Below the pieces are notes generated by a model. It ran no database searches and was not told the origin of the DNA. It saw nothing but the letters and a program-made list of their open reading frames with translations. From the NCBI GenBank assembly GCA_035502855.1, contig DATJTX010000021.1, positions 266,753-330,752 on the forward strand: a stretch of DNA of 64,000 nucleotides, read 5' to 3'. Positions 9,321 through 16,737 of this stretch are shown here, one piece after another (positions within the stretch are counted from its first letter, which is position 1; the number at the start of each line of letters is the position of its first letter). Position numbers and translations under genes: made by a program. The DNA is from Candidatus Baltobacteraceae bacterium (GTDB lineage Bacteria > Vulcanimicrobiota > Vulcanimicrobiia > Vulcanimicrobiales > Vulcanimicrobiaceae).

Positions 9321-10007
9321 TTAGCGAGCGAACGTGCGCCGGTAGGCGGCAGGCGAGAGACCGAGCGCGGCTCCGAACGCGCGCGTGAGGTGGCTTTGGT
9401 CGCTGAAGCCGCATTCTTGAGCGATGCGCGCGAGCGGTGTGCTGGTTGAGAGCAGCAGTTCCGAAGCGCGGCGTACGCGGGCCCGGCTCCGGAACCCGCT
9501 GGGCGTCATCCGGATGTAGCGGCGAAACTCGCGGCTGAAATGGGTTTGATGTACGCCGGCAAGCGTTGCCGCCTCGCGCAGCGGCTGAGCGGTCGACCAT
9601 CCGAAATATTCGATGGTCGCTTGGAGCCATGCGGGGAAGACCGGCAGTTGGGTTTGCCCGCGCGATTCCAGCAACAGGCGCAGGCGTGAAAGGGCCACGC
9701 GCGCTTCGGGCGTGCCGTCGCAGCGTGTGAGGTGGAGGGCGGCAGCTTCGACGAATCCAGGCGTCATCGTCTCGTCCAGCTCGACGTTGAGGCACCGCGT
9801 CGCGCTCGTGAAATAATCGGAATGCTCTTCGCTCGGCGGGTGGAGAACGATGGACCCTTTCGAGTACGCACTCGGAACGCCGTCGCGGACTTCGGTATAC
9901 GAACCCTCGAGGACGATCGTCGCGAAGGAGATTCCATGCCGGTGGTACCGCAGCGAGCTGGCATCGCGGTGCACGCTCTCGAAAACGCCCGAGTGATCAG
10001 TGCGCAT
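9321..10007 (-). CDS. AraC-family transcriptional regulator
   Basis: A 228-residue regulator. Residues 1-110 are a cupin-like sensor (HRHGISFATIVLEGS, IVLHPPSEEHSD). The C-terminal 100 residues contain the two helix-turn-helix motifs of AraC/XylS proteins (LREAATLAGVHQTHFSREFRR, and LARIAQECGFSDQSHLTRAF with the usual GFSDQSHL core). The cognate ligand is not evident. It lies 46 bases downstream of the retropepsin gene start and is divergent from the truncated VOC gene, either of which might be a target. Confidence 0.88.
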   Translation of the reverse strand: MRTDHSGVFESVHRDASSLRYHRHGISFATIVLEGSYTEVRDGVPSAYSKGSIVLHPPSEEHSDYFTSATRCLNVELDETMTPGFVEAAALHLTRCDGTPEARVALSRLRLLLESRGQTQLPVFPAWLQATIEYFGWSTAQPLREAATLAGVHQTHFSREFRRYIRMTPSGFRSRARVRRASELLLSTSTPLARIAQECGFSDQSHLTRAFGAALGLSPAAYRRTFAR

Positions 10008-10054
10008 CGCCCGGAGTTCTCCGTGCCGGCGCCCGACCCTAGCCGGCGCGGGGT

Positions 10055-10303
10055 ATGATGAGATGCATGAGCGTTCACGTTTATGGAATCAACCACATAG
10101 CGATCGAGGTCGGCGACGTCGATAAGGCGGTCGCGTTCTACGAAGACGTGTTCGGACTAGAAAAGCTCGACGAGGGCGAGGGCGACGCGTTCTTCAAGAT
10201 CGGCGAACATCAGTTCTTGGCAATCTTCGAGGTCGAGGAGACGCATCCCGATCGCACCCGCCACTTCGGGCTGATCGTGCAGGAGGCCGGCATCAGGTTT
10301 TGA
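10055..10303 (+). pseudogene. truncated VOC (glyoxalase/bleomycin-resistance) domain protein
   Basis: Only 82 residues are encoded, against about 120 for a complete single VOC domain. The N-terminal beta-alpha-beta-beta-beta module is present (YGINHIAIEVGDVDKAVAFY, then the FLAIFEVEE strand with possible metal ligands His and Glu). The frame stops just after the HFGLIV strand that begins the second module. The stop lies in the 3' end of the convergent hxlR-type gene, an 11-base overlap. This looks like a gene cut short by rearrangement, although a half-domain that works as a multimer cannot be excluded. ATG 10067 is an alternative start. Confidence 0.55.
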
Positions 10304-10802
10304 TGCGCTGCTTCCTGCGCACCACCGTTTCGTAGGCCTTCTGAAGCTCGAGCCGCACCGATCTCTTGCTACCGCGCCGCGGCTTGCCCAGATGCGACTC
10401 GCGCAGTTCGGCCATGAACGCGTTCCACGTCGGCGCGCCTCCCTTCTCGAGCAGCTCCGCGCGAATCGAAAGTTCTTCACTCACGGGAAGAAATCGCCGG
10501 CCCCATGCTCCGATCTGAGCGAGCACGGGCACGAGCGCAATCCCCGCTTCGGTGAGGCTGTAGATCACTTTTTGCTGGTGGGTCGCATCATGGCTGCGGG
10601 TGATGATGTCGTGCTCGACGAGCGTTTGCAGTCGCGCAGCGAGGATGTTTGAGGCAATTCCCTCTTCGGATTTCGTGAGGAGCTCGCGGAAGTGCCGGCG
10701 GTCGCCGAAGATCATGTCGCGGATCACGATTAGACTCCACTTGTCGCCGAGCACCTCCAGCGTGAGGTTGATCGGACAGCCGGAGCGTTGTTCGTTATGC
10801 AA
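10293..10802 (-). CDS. HxlR-family winged-helix regulator
   Basis: A 169-residue DNA-binding protein with the HxlR signature at the N-terminus (CPINLTLEVLGDKWSLIVIRD), followed by the winged helix (FRELLTKSEEGIASNILAARL). HxlR proteins usually sense electrophiles or redox state through the N-terminal cysteine, here Cys9, and repress adjacent genes. This one has an unusually long C-terminal tail of about 65 residues rich in Lys and Arg. It is divergent from the NTF2-like secreted protein, and the perfect palindrome at 10852-10865 lies between the two starts. Confidence 0.88.
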   Translation of the reverse strand: MHNEQRSGCPINLTLEVLGDKWSLIVIRDMIFGDRRHFRELLTKSEEGIASNILAARLQTLVEHDIITRSHDATHQQKVIYSLTEAGIALVPVLAQIGAWGRRFLPVSEELSIRAELLEKGGAPTWNAFMAELRESHLGKPRRGSKRSVRLELQKAYETVVRRKQRIKT

Positions 10803-10851
10803 AGTGCCAGCTCACTGTCTTCCTTGTAGGTTTCTAAATCCGGTGGTATAT

Positions 10852-10865
10852 TGCAACTAGTTGCA
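10852..10865. promoter_or_regulatory. perfect 14-bp palindrome, probable HxlR operator
   Basis: The sequence TGCAACTAGTTGCA is a perfect palindrome centred between the divergent hxlR-type gene (start 10802) and the exported NTF2-like protein (start 10914). HxlR proteins bind as dimers to short palindromes in exactly this position. Binding to this site is inferred from position and symmetry only. Confidence 0.6.
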
Positions 10866-10913
10866 TTTACATTGCCAGAACCGTGACACCCTGTCAACAA
10901 CGGAGGAGTGAAC

Positions 10914-11396
10914 GTGAAGGTTTTCAGGTCCTTGTCGGCTTCGATCGTGGCCGCGTGTATGCTCGTTTTGCTCGGTTCGACCCCGGAAGCGCGTGCCGCC
11001 AATGCCGGGCCCACGGCTGAAAACGCCTATGCGGCTGAACGCGCGATCAACGCCGCTTGGCTCTCGAACAACGCGGACGCGCTCGGGCGGCTCCTCTCCG
11101 GCGATTGGGTGGTCATCAACTCACGGGGAAGCATCGGCGACAAGGCGGACGTCCTCCAGGGTATCCGTGCGGGCGCATTCAGGCGAAAGACCATGGTCCT
11201 TTCCAACCCAAGAATTCGCCTGTACGGGAATGTCGCGATCGTAACGACGCATCTCGAGACATCTGGTTTATTGGCGGGGAAATGCTTCCACGTAGCCGAG
11301 ACGCAGACCGACGTCTTGAACTGGCAAGACCGCGCTTGGAAATCGGTGCTGTTGCACGAGACCAAGATCCCTGGGCCGGAAACCGGCTGCCGGTGA
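10914..11396 (+). CDS. exported NTF2-like (DUF4440/SnoaL-type) protein
   Basis: A 160-residue protein with a clear signal peptide (MKVFRSLSASIVAACMLVLL, cleavage near ARA). It is followed by an NTF2-like alpha+beta cone fold (AERAINAAWLSNNADALGRLLSGDWVVI-type start, then paired strands VAIVTTHLETSG and RAWKSVLLHETKI). Such proteins bind small ligands in a pocket or act as lyases/isomerases; no reaction can be assigned. GTG 10914 is preferred over the GTG at 10908 because the ribosome-binding site GGAGG at 10902-10906 then has normal spacing. It is probably controlled by the divergent HxlR regulator. Confidence 0.75.
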   Translation: MKVFRSLSASIVAACMLVLLGSTPEARAANAGPTAENAYAAERAINAAWLSNNADALGRLLSGDWVVINSRGSIGDKADVLQGIRAGAFRRKTMVLSNPRIRLYGNVAIVTTHLETSGLLAGKCFHVAETQTDVLNWQDRAWKSVLLHETKIPGPETGCR

Positions 11397-11409
11397 CGAA
11401 AGCTGCCGC

Positions 11410-11586
11410 ATGAAACTGGAGCGTTACGATCATGTGTTGATCAAGAATCTGGGGGTCGAGGGGCAGGTCATCGAGGTCGACACGCGATCGATCGTCGTCC
11501 GCTACAAGAAAGCCGACGGCGAACTGGTCGAGCACCGCTTCAAAGCCGAGGACCTCGAATACCGCCGCAAACCGCAGATGGAGTAG
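11410..11586 (+). CDS. small conserved-looking 58-aa protein
   Basis: A 58-residue protein (MKLERYDHVLIKNLGVEGQV start) dominated by predicted beta-strands (VIEVDTRSIVVRYKK) and ending in a charged stretch. The pattern resembles a compact SH3/OB-like barrel, but I do not recognise a family. It lies 13 bases after the NTF2-like gene and 5 bases before the 77-aa gene, all on the same strand. That spacing suggests an operon with the molybdoenzyme that follows. Confidence 0.55.
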   Translation: MKLERYDHVLIKNLGVEGQVIEVDTRSIVVRYKKADGELVEHRFKAEDLEYRRKPQME

Positions 11587-11591
11587 ATGCC

Positions 11592-11825
11592 GTGCTGAGC
11601 TTTGCCAAAGACATCCGGCCGCTCTTTACCGACATGGACGTCGCGCACATGAAAAACGCCGGTATCGATCTCTCGAGTGCCGAGAGCGTCAAAGCGCACG
11701 CCGACGCGATCTACGCAACCGTGAGCCAAGGGACGATGCCGCCGCCGAGTTCCGGCGAAGCGCGCTGGTCACCCGAAATGTGCGAGCGTTTCAAACAATG
11801 GCACGCGCAGGGCGCTGCGCCGTGA
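11592..11825 (+). CDS. small 77-aa protein preceding a molybdoenzyme
   Basis: A 77-residue soluble protein starting at GTG (MLSFAKDIRPLFTDMDVAHM). The FxxDIRPLF start, the internal TMPPP segment and the WSPEMCERFKQWHAQG end resemble a cytochrome-c-like fold, but no CxxCH haem motif is present. It is therefore not a cytochrome as written. Its stop codon overlaps the GTG start of the sulfite-oxidase-like gene (GTGA), which implies translational coupling and a shared function. Exact role unknown. Confidence 0.6.
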   Translation: MLSFAKDIRPLFTDMDVAHMKNAGIDLSSAESVKAHADAIYATVSQGTMPPPSSGEARWSPEMCERFKQWHAQGAAP

Positions 11826-12430
11826 GCGAAGAGAAAATCGTTTCGCGCGGCTTTACCGGACGCCGCACGGCCGGCGAAACAAAGCTGCCGCCGGGACAAT
11901 ATCTCACCCACGATTTTCCCGTGCTCTCGGCCACGCCCACGCCCCACATTCCGCTCGATACGTGGGAGTTCACGCTCACGACGGAGACCGGCGAGACGCG
12001 CCGTTGGAATTGGGCCCGGTTTCGTGCGCTGCCCAGCGTGAGCCTCACGACCGACATCCACTGCGTCACGCGTTGGTCGAAATTCGACACCGGCTGGGAA
12101 GGTGTTGCGATCGATACGCTGCTCGAGGGCGTGGAGAGTTCGGCCGGCTATGCGATGGCGCACTCATACGGCGGCTACACCACCAATATTCCGCTTGCGG
12201 ATCTGCGCGACGGCAAGGCGTGGATCGCGTTTCGTTACGCCGGAAAGGAGCTCGAACCCGAGCACGGCGGTCCGGCGCGCCTTCTCGTGCCCCACCTTTA
12301 TTTTTGGAAGAGCGCCAAATGGTTGAACGGTCTGACGCTGATGCGCGAGGATGAACCGGGCTTCTGGGAGCGGCTCGGCTACAACATGTACGGCGATCCA
12401 TGGCGGGAACAGCGCTACACGGGCGATTAG
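11822..12430 (+). CDS. sulfite-oxidase-family molybdopterin protein
   Basis: A 202-residue protein with the sulfite oxidase/MsrP molybdopterin-binding fold. The molybdenum-ligating cysteine is in DIHCVTRWSK near residue 82, followed by the GVAIDTLL and PHLYFWKSAKW segments typical of soluble family members. No twin-arginine or other signal peptide is present, so it should act in the cytosol. The start at GTG 11822 overlaps the preceding stop. The next gene overlaps it by 31 bases and encodes a flavin reductase that is the obvious electron partner. Substrate unknown; sulfite, sulfoxides or another oxo-transfer substrate are possible. Confidence 0.8.
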   Translation: MSEEKIVSRGFTGRRTAGETKLPPGQYLTHDFPVLSATPTPHIPLDTWEFTLTTETGETRRWNWARFRALPSVSLTTDIHCVTRWSKFDTGWEGVAIDTLLEGVESSAGYAMAHSYGGYTTNIPLADLRDGKAWIAFRYAGKELEPEHGGPARLLVPHLYFWKSAKWLNGLTLMREDEPGFWERLGYNMYGDPWREQRYTGD

Positions 12431-13158
12431 ACTGGCGGGAAAGTACGCTGGTCGAACGCAGGCGAGAATCGGTAAGCGCGTACACGCTCGTGCTCGACGT
12501 GCCGCAGTGGGCGGGACATGACGCCGGGCAGCACGCCGATGTCCGGCTCACCGCACCCGACGGCTACAGCGCCGCGCGTTCGTATTCGATTGCGAACGCG
12601 CCCAGCGGGAACCGCATCGAACTCACGATCGAAGAGCTCGCCGACGGCGAGGTCTCGCCTTATCTTGCGGAGTCGCTCGCGCCCGGTGATCCGCTCGAAA
12701 TCCGTGGGCCGATCGGCGGATGGTTCGTATGGCGGCCCGAGCAGACCGAGCCGGTGCAACTGGTTGCCGGCGGTTCGGGCATCGTTCCGCTGATGGCGAT
12801 GATTCGTACGCGCGCGCAAACGCGAAGCCGTGCCCCGTTTCGCTTACTCTACTCCGTGCGTTCGCCGCAAGCGGTCATTTATGCCGACGAACTGCGGCAG
12901 CGCGCGGCCGCGGATGCCGGTCTCGAGATCAGCTACATCTACACGCGCGGCGTTCCGGACGGTTGGCCGCGCCCGGCTGGGCGGATCGACGCGGAAACGA
13001 TCGCGCAAGCGACGTTTTCAGCGCACATGCAGCCGGCATGTTACGTCTGCGGTCCGACGCCGTTCGTCGAGGCGGCGGCGAATTTGCTCATCGAAGCGGG
13101 TCACGACGCGGCGCGAATCAAGACCGAACGCTTCGGACCGAGTGGCGCCCCGGCCTAG
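12400..13158 (+). CDS. FAD/NAD(P)-binding oxidoreductase (ferredoxin-NADP reductase family)
   Basis: A 252-residue flavin reductase. The FAD-binding motif RSYSIANAP is near residue 62. The NAD(P) site GGSGIVPLMAM follows near residue 127, and the C-terminal CGPTPFVEAA motif is intact. There is no [2Fe-2S] domain. Overlap by 31 bases with the molybdoprotein gene indicates one transcript. It probably passes electrons between NAD(P)H and the molybdenum cofactor of that protein, directly or through the small 77-aa protein. The direction of electron flow is not determined. Confidence 0.82.
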   Translation: MAGTALHGRLDWRESTLVERRRESVSAYTLVLDVPQWAGHDAGQHADVRLTAPDGYSAARSYSIANAPSGNRIELTIEELADGEVSPYLAESLAPGDPLEIRGPIGGWFVWRPEQTEPVQLVAGGSGIVPLMAMIRTRAQTRSRAPFRLLYSVRSPQAVIYADELRQRAAADAGLEISYIYTRGVPDGWPRPAGRIDAETIAQATFSAHMQPACYVCGPTPFVEAAANLLIEAGHDAARIKTERFGPSGAPA

Positions 13159-13781
13159 GCGAACGTGCGCACGGCGTGGACGGGATAGAATACCTCACCC
13201 GGCGCGCGAAATGCGTCGATCTGCTCGCGCTGCTCGAACCGGTAGACGATCGCGCTCGCGCGATCGTCGTCGGTGGTAAAGAGGCAGACGCCGCGAAATC
13301 CCGGCGCCTTCGCGGCTGCGTCGATTGCCGCTCGGGCCGCTTCACCACCGATCAGCGCGTGCTCGAACGCATAGGCGTCGTGCGTGGCGGGATCGATCCT
13401 CCCTTCGCCGCTGCATGCGGCGAGTCGATAGAGTGCGATGGCATGTGATTCGGCGACGGCATGGCGTTCGGTGAAGAGATGATGATCGTCCCATGCCGCG
13501 TTCAGATGCCGGAACGCTTCGTGACCGTCCAAATGCACGAGCACGATCACCCGCCGGTGGTCGTGCGCGGCCAGCACGGCCGCCTCGCGCGCCCTCGTCC
13601 CGGAGGCGCGCGCCTTCTCGATGAGCGTCTCATACGAGGAAATAGCGGCGTCTTCGCGGTTCGAGGCGACATGCACGACGTCGATCGCCCACCACGAGCC
13701 GGGTGCAAACGCGACGACGGGTCCGCCAACCCGATGATCGGTTGGCGCATGCCGCTGAAGATCTTCATGTGGGCGTGTCAT
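13155..13781 (-). CDS. hypothetical protein with possible tandem ABM-like domains
   Basis: A 208-residue protein of unknown function. It appears to contain two similar alpha+beta halves, with strands such as WWAIDVVHVASN and RVIVLVHLDGHEAF in the first and GFRGVCLFTTDD and ASAIVYRFEQ in the second. This resembles dimeric alpha-beta-barrel (antibiotic-biosynthesis-monooxygenase-like) proteins. The start at 13781 is chosen because the upstream part of the frame lies under the divergent AlkB-like gene. Its last four bases overlap the end of the flavin reductase gene. Confidence 0.5.
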   Translation of the reverse strand: MTRPHEDLQRHAPTDHRVGGPVVAFAPGSWWAIDVVHVASNREDAAISSYETLIEKARASGTRAREAAVLAAHDHRRVIVLVHLDGHEAFRHLNAAWDDHHLFTERHAVAESHAIALYRLAACSGEGRIDPATHDAYAFEHALIGGEAARAAIDAAAKAPGFRGVCLFTTDDDRASAIVYRFEQREQIDAFRAPGEVFYPVHAVRTFA

Positions 13782-13790
13782 AGGACCCTT

Positions 13791-13800
13791 GAGTATACTC
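13791..13800. promoter_or_regulatory. 10-bp palindrome between divergent genes
   Basis: GAGTATACTC is a perfect palindrome in the 60-base gap between the hypothetical gene (start 13781) and the AlkB-like gene (start 13842). It contains a TATACT sequence that could serve as a -10 element. It might be an operator or an overlapping promoter; nothing else supports it. Confidence 0.3.
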
Positions 13801-13841
13801 CGGAAACCGCAGAAGAGCGAGATGGGTCTAAACGATATGAG

Positions 13842-14420
13842 ATGTCGCAGCAACTCGCCCTTTTCGAGACGGATTCCCGCGTCGTCCTCGACGATGCAAG
13901 CGGATCGATCCTGTACTATCGGAACGTGCTCACACCCGCGCATACCCAGCGCGTCTTCGAAAGGTTGCTCGCCGGCGTGCCGTGGCGAAGCGAGCGCCGC
14001 ATGATGTACGAACGCGAGGTCGACGTCCCCCGTTTGGTGGCCTCGAGCAGCGTCGACGAGGCCTTGTTGCCGCCGCTCGCGGAGGTGCTGCCGATCGTCG
14101 AGCGCCGCACCCGTTCGCGTTACACCCATATCGGCATGAATCTCTATCGCGACGGCCGCGATAGCGTTGCGCCGCACAACGACAAGCTCCACGAACTCAT
14201 CGTCGGTCAGCCGATTGCCTTGCTCTCGTTGGGCGCGACGCGGAAGATGACGATTCGGAGTAAGGGATTGCCGCGCCGGATTCTCGATCTCGATCTCGAG
14301 CCGGGCAGCGTGCTCGTGATGTCCTACCTCACGCAGTACGGCTACGACCATGGAATTCCGAAGACAAGCGAATCGGTGGGCCCGCGGATCAGCCTTGCGT
14401 TTCGTGTACGTCCGCGTTAG
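13842..14420 (+). CDS. AlkB-like 2-oxoglutarate/Fe(II) dioxygenase
   Basis: A 192-residue enzyme of the AlkB family, which removes alkyl groups from DNA or RNA bases by oxidation with iron, oxygen and 2-oxoglutarate. The iron-binding HxD is His112-Asp114 in APHNDKLHE. The LLSLGATRKM strand follows it, and the distal histidine is in YDHGIPK. The 2-oxoglutarate-binding arginine is in GPRISLAFRVR at the end. The nucleotide-recognition lid (NLYRDGRDSVAPHND) is recognisable. Start at ATG 13842 gives normal family length. It overlaps the convergent lipoprotein gene by four bases. Confidence 0.88.
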   Translation: MSQQLALFETDSRVVLDDASGSILYYRNVLTPAHTQRVFERLLAGVPWRSERRMMYEREVDVPRLVASSSVDEALLPPLAEVLPIVERRTRSRYTHIGMNLYRDGRDSVAPHNDKLHELIVGQPIALLSLGATRKMTIRSKGLPRRILDLDLEPGSVLVMSYLTQYGYDHGIPKTSESVGPRISLAFRVRPR

Positions 14421-15466
14421 CGCGGAGGAGGAAGAGCCGACGCGCGGCGGCTCGTCTCCGCGGCGGTCCGCGCCGTCGTCGAATCGTACGACGTGACGCC
14501 GGCGTAGATCCACCACCCGGCGACGTTACTCGACGAAACGGCAGCCGTTGCGGATTCGCCTAGACCGACCCAGACCAACGAGTCCTGCGCGAGATTGATG
14601 TAATGCCCGGTGTTCTCTTCGAACGGACAACTCACCCAACTGCCGTTCGGCACGTCGTACTCGCTCTCGCAGTTTTCTTTTTCGTTCGCGAAGAACGCCG
14701 ACTCCGCGGCTTGCCAGTCGTACGGCCCGGCGTTCGCGTCGGCGACGCCGCCGTTGCCGTCCTCGAAATAGCCGGTCTGTGACGACGCCTCGTCGCCGAA
14801 GACACCCTCGGTCGAATCACCGTACGGATATTGGCCGTCCGCGACGGCGGCCGCCTCGGCGCGCGCGGCCTCTTCGTCATACTCGTCGATCACCACCGGA
14901 CCCGTCGCCGGAGTCGCGACCGAGGCGCGATCCGAATTGATCTGCGCGAGCCACGCCGACTCGTACGACGAGAGTTTCGAAATGTTGACTTCCCCGAGCG
15001 CGGCGTTTGCGCCGGCGATCGTCACGCTGCGGTGCAGGATGGTGTAGGTTTGCGCGAGGGCCGGATTGCCGTCCATGGCGATGGTGAGGAAGTAGCTGCC
15101 GTTGGTCAAGCCGCCGATACTCCAGCTTCCGTTCGCTGCGGTCGTCGTTGTTTGCCGCGGAGCAACCGGAGAGCCGCACGCTTCCCAGCCCACGCAATCC
15201 GAGGCAGGAAACGCGCCCAGCGTGACGGTCGCGCCGGCGATCGGCTTCTGCGTCACGTAATCGGTCAGCGTGCCGGAAACGACGTCGCCGGTCGTGATCG
15301 CGGGCGAACCGGTGGCGTTGGGTGTCGGCGCCGCGGGAAGGTAGCCGTTGGCGACCGCACCGCCGCCGGCGCTGCTGCCGGCCCCGCCGCTGCCGCCGCA
15401 CGCAACCAGGCCGAAAAATGAAAGCGCCGCAACGCAGAAAATCGCACGCTGAGAGAAACCGCGCAT
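14417..15466 (-). CDS. lipoprotein with carboxypeptidase-regulatory-like and CAP-like domains
   Basis: A 349-residue surface protein. It has a lipobox (FFGLVACGGSGG, acylated Cys23) followed by a low-complexity Gly/Ala/Ser linker. A carboxypeptidase-D regulatory-like beta-sandwich spans about residues 58-150 (VVSGTLTDYVTQKPIAGATVTLG, ANGSWSIGGLTNGSY). A CAP/SCP-like domain lies at about 165-320 (SAWLAQINSDRA, GHYINLAQDSLVWVGLG). The CAP region lacks a clear second histidine/glutamate set, so activity is doubtful. Probably anchored in the outer envelope. Function unknown. Confidence 0.7.
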   Translation of the reverse strand: MRGFSQRAIFCVAALSFFGLVACGGSGGAGSSAGGGAVANGYLPAAPTPNATGSPAITTGDVVSGTLTDYVTQKPIAGATVTLGAFPASDCVGWEACGSPVAPRQTTTTAANGSWSIGGLTNGSYFLTIAMDGNPALAQTYTILHRSVTIAGANAALGEVNISKLSSYESAWLAQINSDRASVATPATGPVVIDEYDEEAARAEAAAVADGQYPYGDSTEGVFGDEASSQTGYFEDGNGGVADANAGPYDWQAAESAFFANEKENCESEYDVPNGSWVSCPFEENTGHYINLAQDSLVWVGLGESATAAVSSSNVAGWWIYAGVTSYDSTTARTAAETSRRASALPPPR

Positions 15467-15545
15467 GTAGCAAGAATCGGCAAAGAATCCGGACGGTATT
15501 AGAGCAAGCGGGCGTTCGGCACGGGCAAGAAAAGCGCTCGGATAA

Positions 15546-15565
15546 GGTACCCCGGTAGGGTATCC
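15546..15565. promoter_or_regulatory. CsoR/RcnR-type operator
   Basis: The inverted repeat TACCC-CGGTA-GGGTA (core 15548-15562) lies 30 bases before the CsoR/RcnR-family gene. Known CsoR operators have the same TACCC...GGGTA pseudo-palindrome with a short G/C-rich spacer. This implies metal-controlled autoregulation of the regulator and the exporter gene that overlaps it. Confidence 0.65.
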
Positions 15566-15591
15566 GAGCCGCGTGACGCAATCGACGCGCC

Positions 15592-15870
15592 ATGAGTCAT
15601 ACGATTCGTGAGAAAGCCAAACTCCTGGCGCGCGTGCACCGTATCGCAGGACAGGTCCAAGCCGTCGTTCGCGCCTTGGAAGCAGAAGCCGAATGCGGTG
15701 AAGTATTGCAACGGATCGCCGCCGCGCGCGGCGCGATGAACGGGCTGATGTCCGAAGTGCTCGAGGATCACGTACGCGCGCACGTACTTTCGCCGCGATC
15801 GGTCAAGGCGGCGGACCGGGAACGCTTTGCCGACGACTTGACTCACCTGGTGCGTCGTTATCTGAAATGA
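15592..15870 (+). CDS. CsoR/RcnR/FrmR-family metal-sensing repressor
   Basis: A 92-residue all-helical repressor of the DUF156 family. The hallmark start is RVHRIAGQVQAVVRALEAEAECGEVLQRIAAARGAM, with the conserved Cys35. The DHVRAHVL segment near residue 60 supplies the histidine of the sensing site. A second CsoR-type cysteine is absent from that position, which makes a pure Cu(I)-CsoR site unlikely and favours an RcnR/FrmR-type site. It overlaps the transporter gene by four bases (ATGA), which points to Ni/Co or a related ion. The operator at 15546-15565 precedes it. Confidence 0.85.
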   Translation: MSHTIREKAKLLARVHRIAGQVQAVVRALEAEAECGEVLQRIAAARGAMNGLMSEVLEDHVRAHVLSPRSVKAADRERFADDLTHLVRRYLK

Positions 15871-16511
15871 TCCCGTCGGCCTCGCAAGCGCTGCTGCTTT
15901 TGGCCGCGGTGATCGTCGTGGGCATCCTGCACACGCTCGTACCCGATCATTGGGCGCCGATCGCACTTCTCGCGCGTCAGCGCCGCTGGACGCGAACGCA
16001 GACGGCGCGCGCAGCGTTCGGGGCAGGACTCGGGCACACGGTCTCGACTCTTGCGATCGGAACCGTTGTATGGATCGCCGGAATCGCATTTGCGGAGCGC
16101 TTCGGCCATGCGGTTGCGCTGATCTCCAGCGCCGCACTGATTGCCTTCGGCAGTTGGATCGCGGTCGGGGCGTGGCGTGAGTTACGCGAAGGGCACGACG
16201 GGCGCGACCGGCACACGACGGTATCGCCGCGCGGATCGCGCCTCACGCTGATGTTGATTCTGGGGTCCTCGCCGATGGTCGAGGCGATACCGACGTTCTT
16301 TGCCGCGGCCCGCTTCGGACTCGGGCTGATCGTCGCGATGTCGCTCTGCTTCGCGGTCAGTACGACCGCGACGTACGTCGCGCTGTGCGTGCTCTCGGAT
16401 GCCGCACTGAAACGTCTGCACCTGGGACCGCTGGAACGCTATGGCGAGGTGCTCAGCGGCGGTTTCGTCGCCCTGATCGGGGTCGTGTTCCTGATATGGC
16501 CCGTGGCCTAA
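15867..16511 (+). CDS. NicO/RcnA-like heavy-metal transporter
   Basis: A 214-residue integral membrane protein with about six hydrophobic segments. Near the N-terminus it carries HTLVPDHWAPI, the histidine/aspartate motif found in the first helix of NicO-type Ni/Co permeases. The FGAGLGHTVSTLAIG and LGSSPMVEAIPTFFAA segments are also typical. A histidine-rich cytoplasmic loop (EGHDGRDRHTT) lies near residue 112. It overlaps the metal repressor gene by four bases, so it is probably an efflux pump induced by metal excess. The exact ion cannot be fixed by sequence. Confidence 0.8.
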   Translation: MIPSASQALLLLAAVIVVGILHTLVPDHWAPIALLARQRRWTRTQTARAAFGAGLGHTVSTLAIGTVVWIAGIAFAERFGHAVALISSAALIAFGSWIAVGAWRELREGHDGRDRHTTVSPRGSRLTLMLILGSSPMVEAIPTFFAAARFGLGLIVAMSLCFAVSTTATYVALCVLSDAALKRLHLGPLERYGEVLSGGFVALIGVVFLIWPVA

Positions 16512-16557
16512 CGGGGGCAGGATCAAGAAATCGGCGTCCCTGCCGAACCCATAGATA

Positions 16558-16737
16558 ATGGCGTCAAACGCGATCTCGATTTCGGTTGCCTGGGCGATCG
16601 GGCAGTATCAGCAGGTGCTGCGCACCGTTACGTCGCGCTCGGGCGTCGGTCCGGTGCGCCTGCCGAAGGATCCGCCCGACGTCGTTCGCTACTTTCGCGC
16701 GATCGGCGTCGGACGGAACATCGACGTCTACGCATAA
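16558..16737 (+). CDS. small 59-aa protein
   Basis: A 59-residue protein (MASNAISISVAWAIGQYQQV start) with a helical N-terminal half and an ending DVVRYFRAIGVGRNIDVYA. It lies 46 bases after the metal transporter gene on the same strand. It overlaps the convergent symporter gene by 10 bases. No family is recognised and no strong ribosome-binding site is visible. Base composition is coding-like, so it is a plausible but unproven gene. Confidence 0.4.
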   Translation: MASNAISISVAWAIGQYQQVLRTVTSRSGVGPVRLPKDPPDVVRYFRAIGVGRNIDVYA

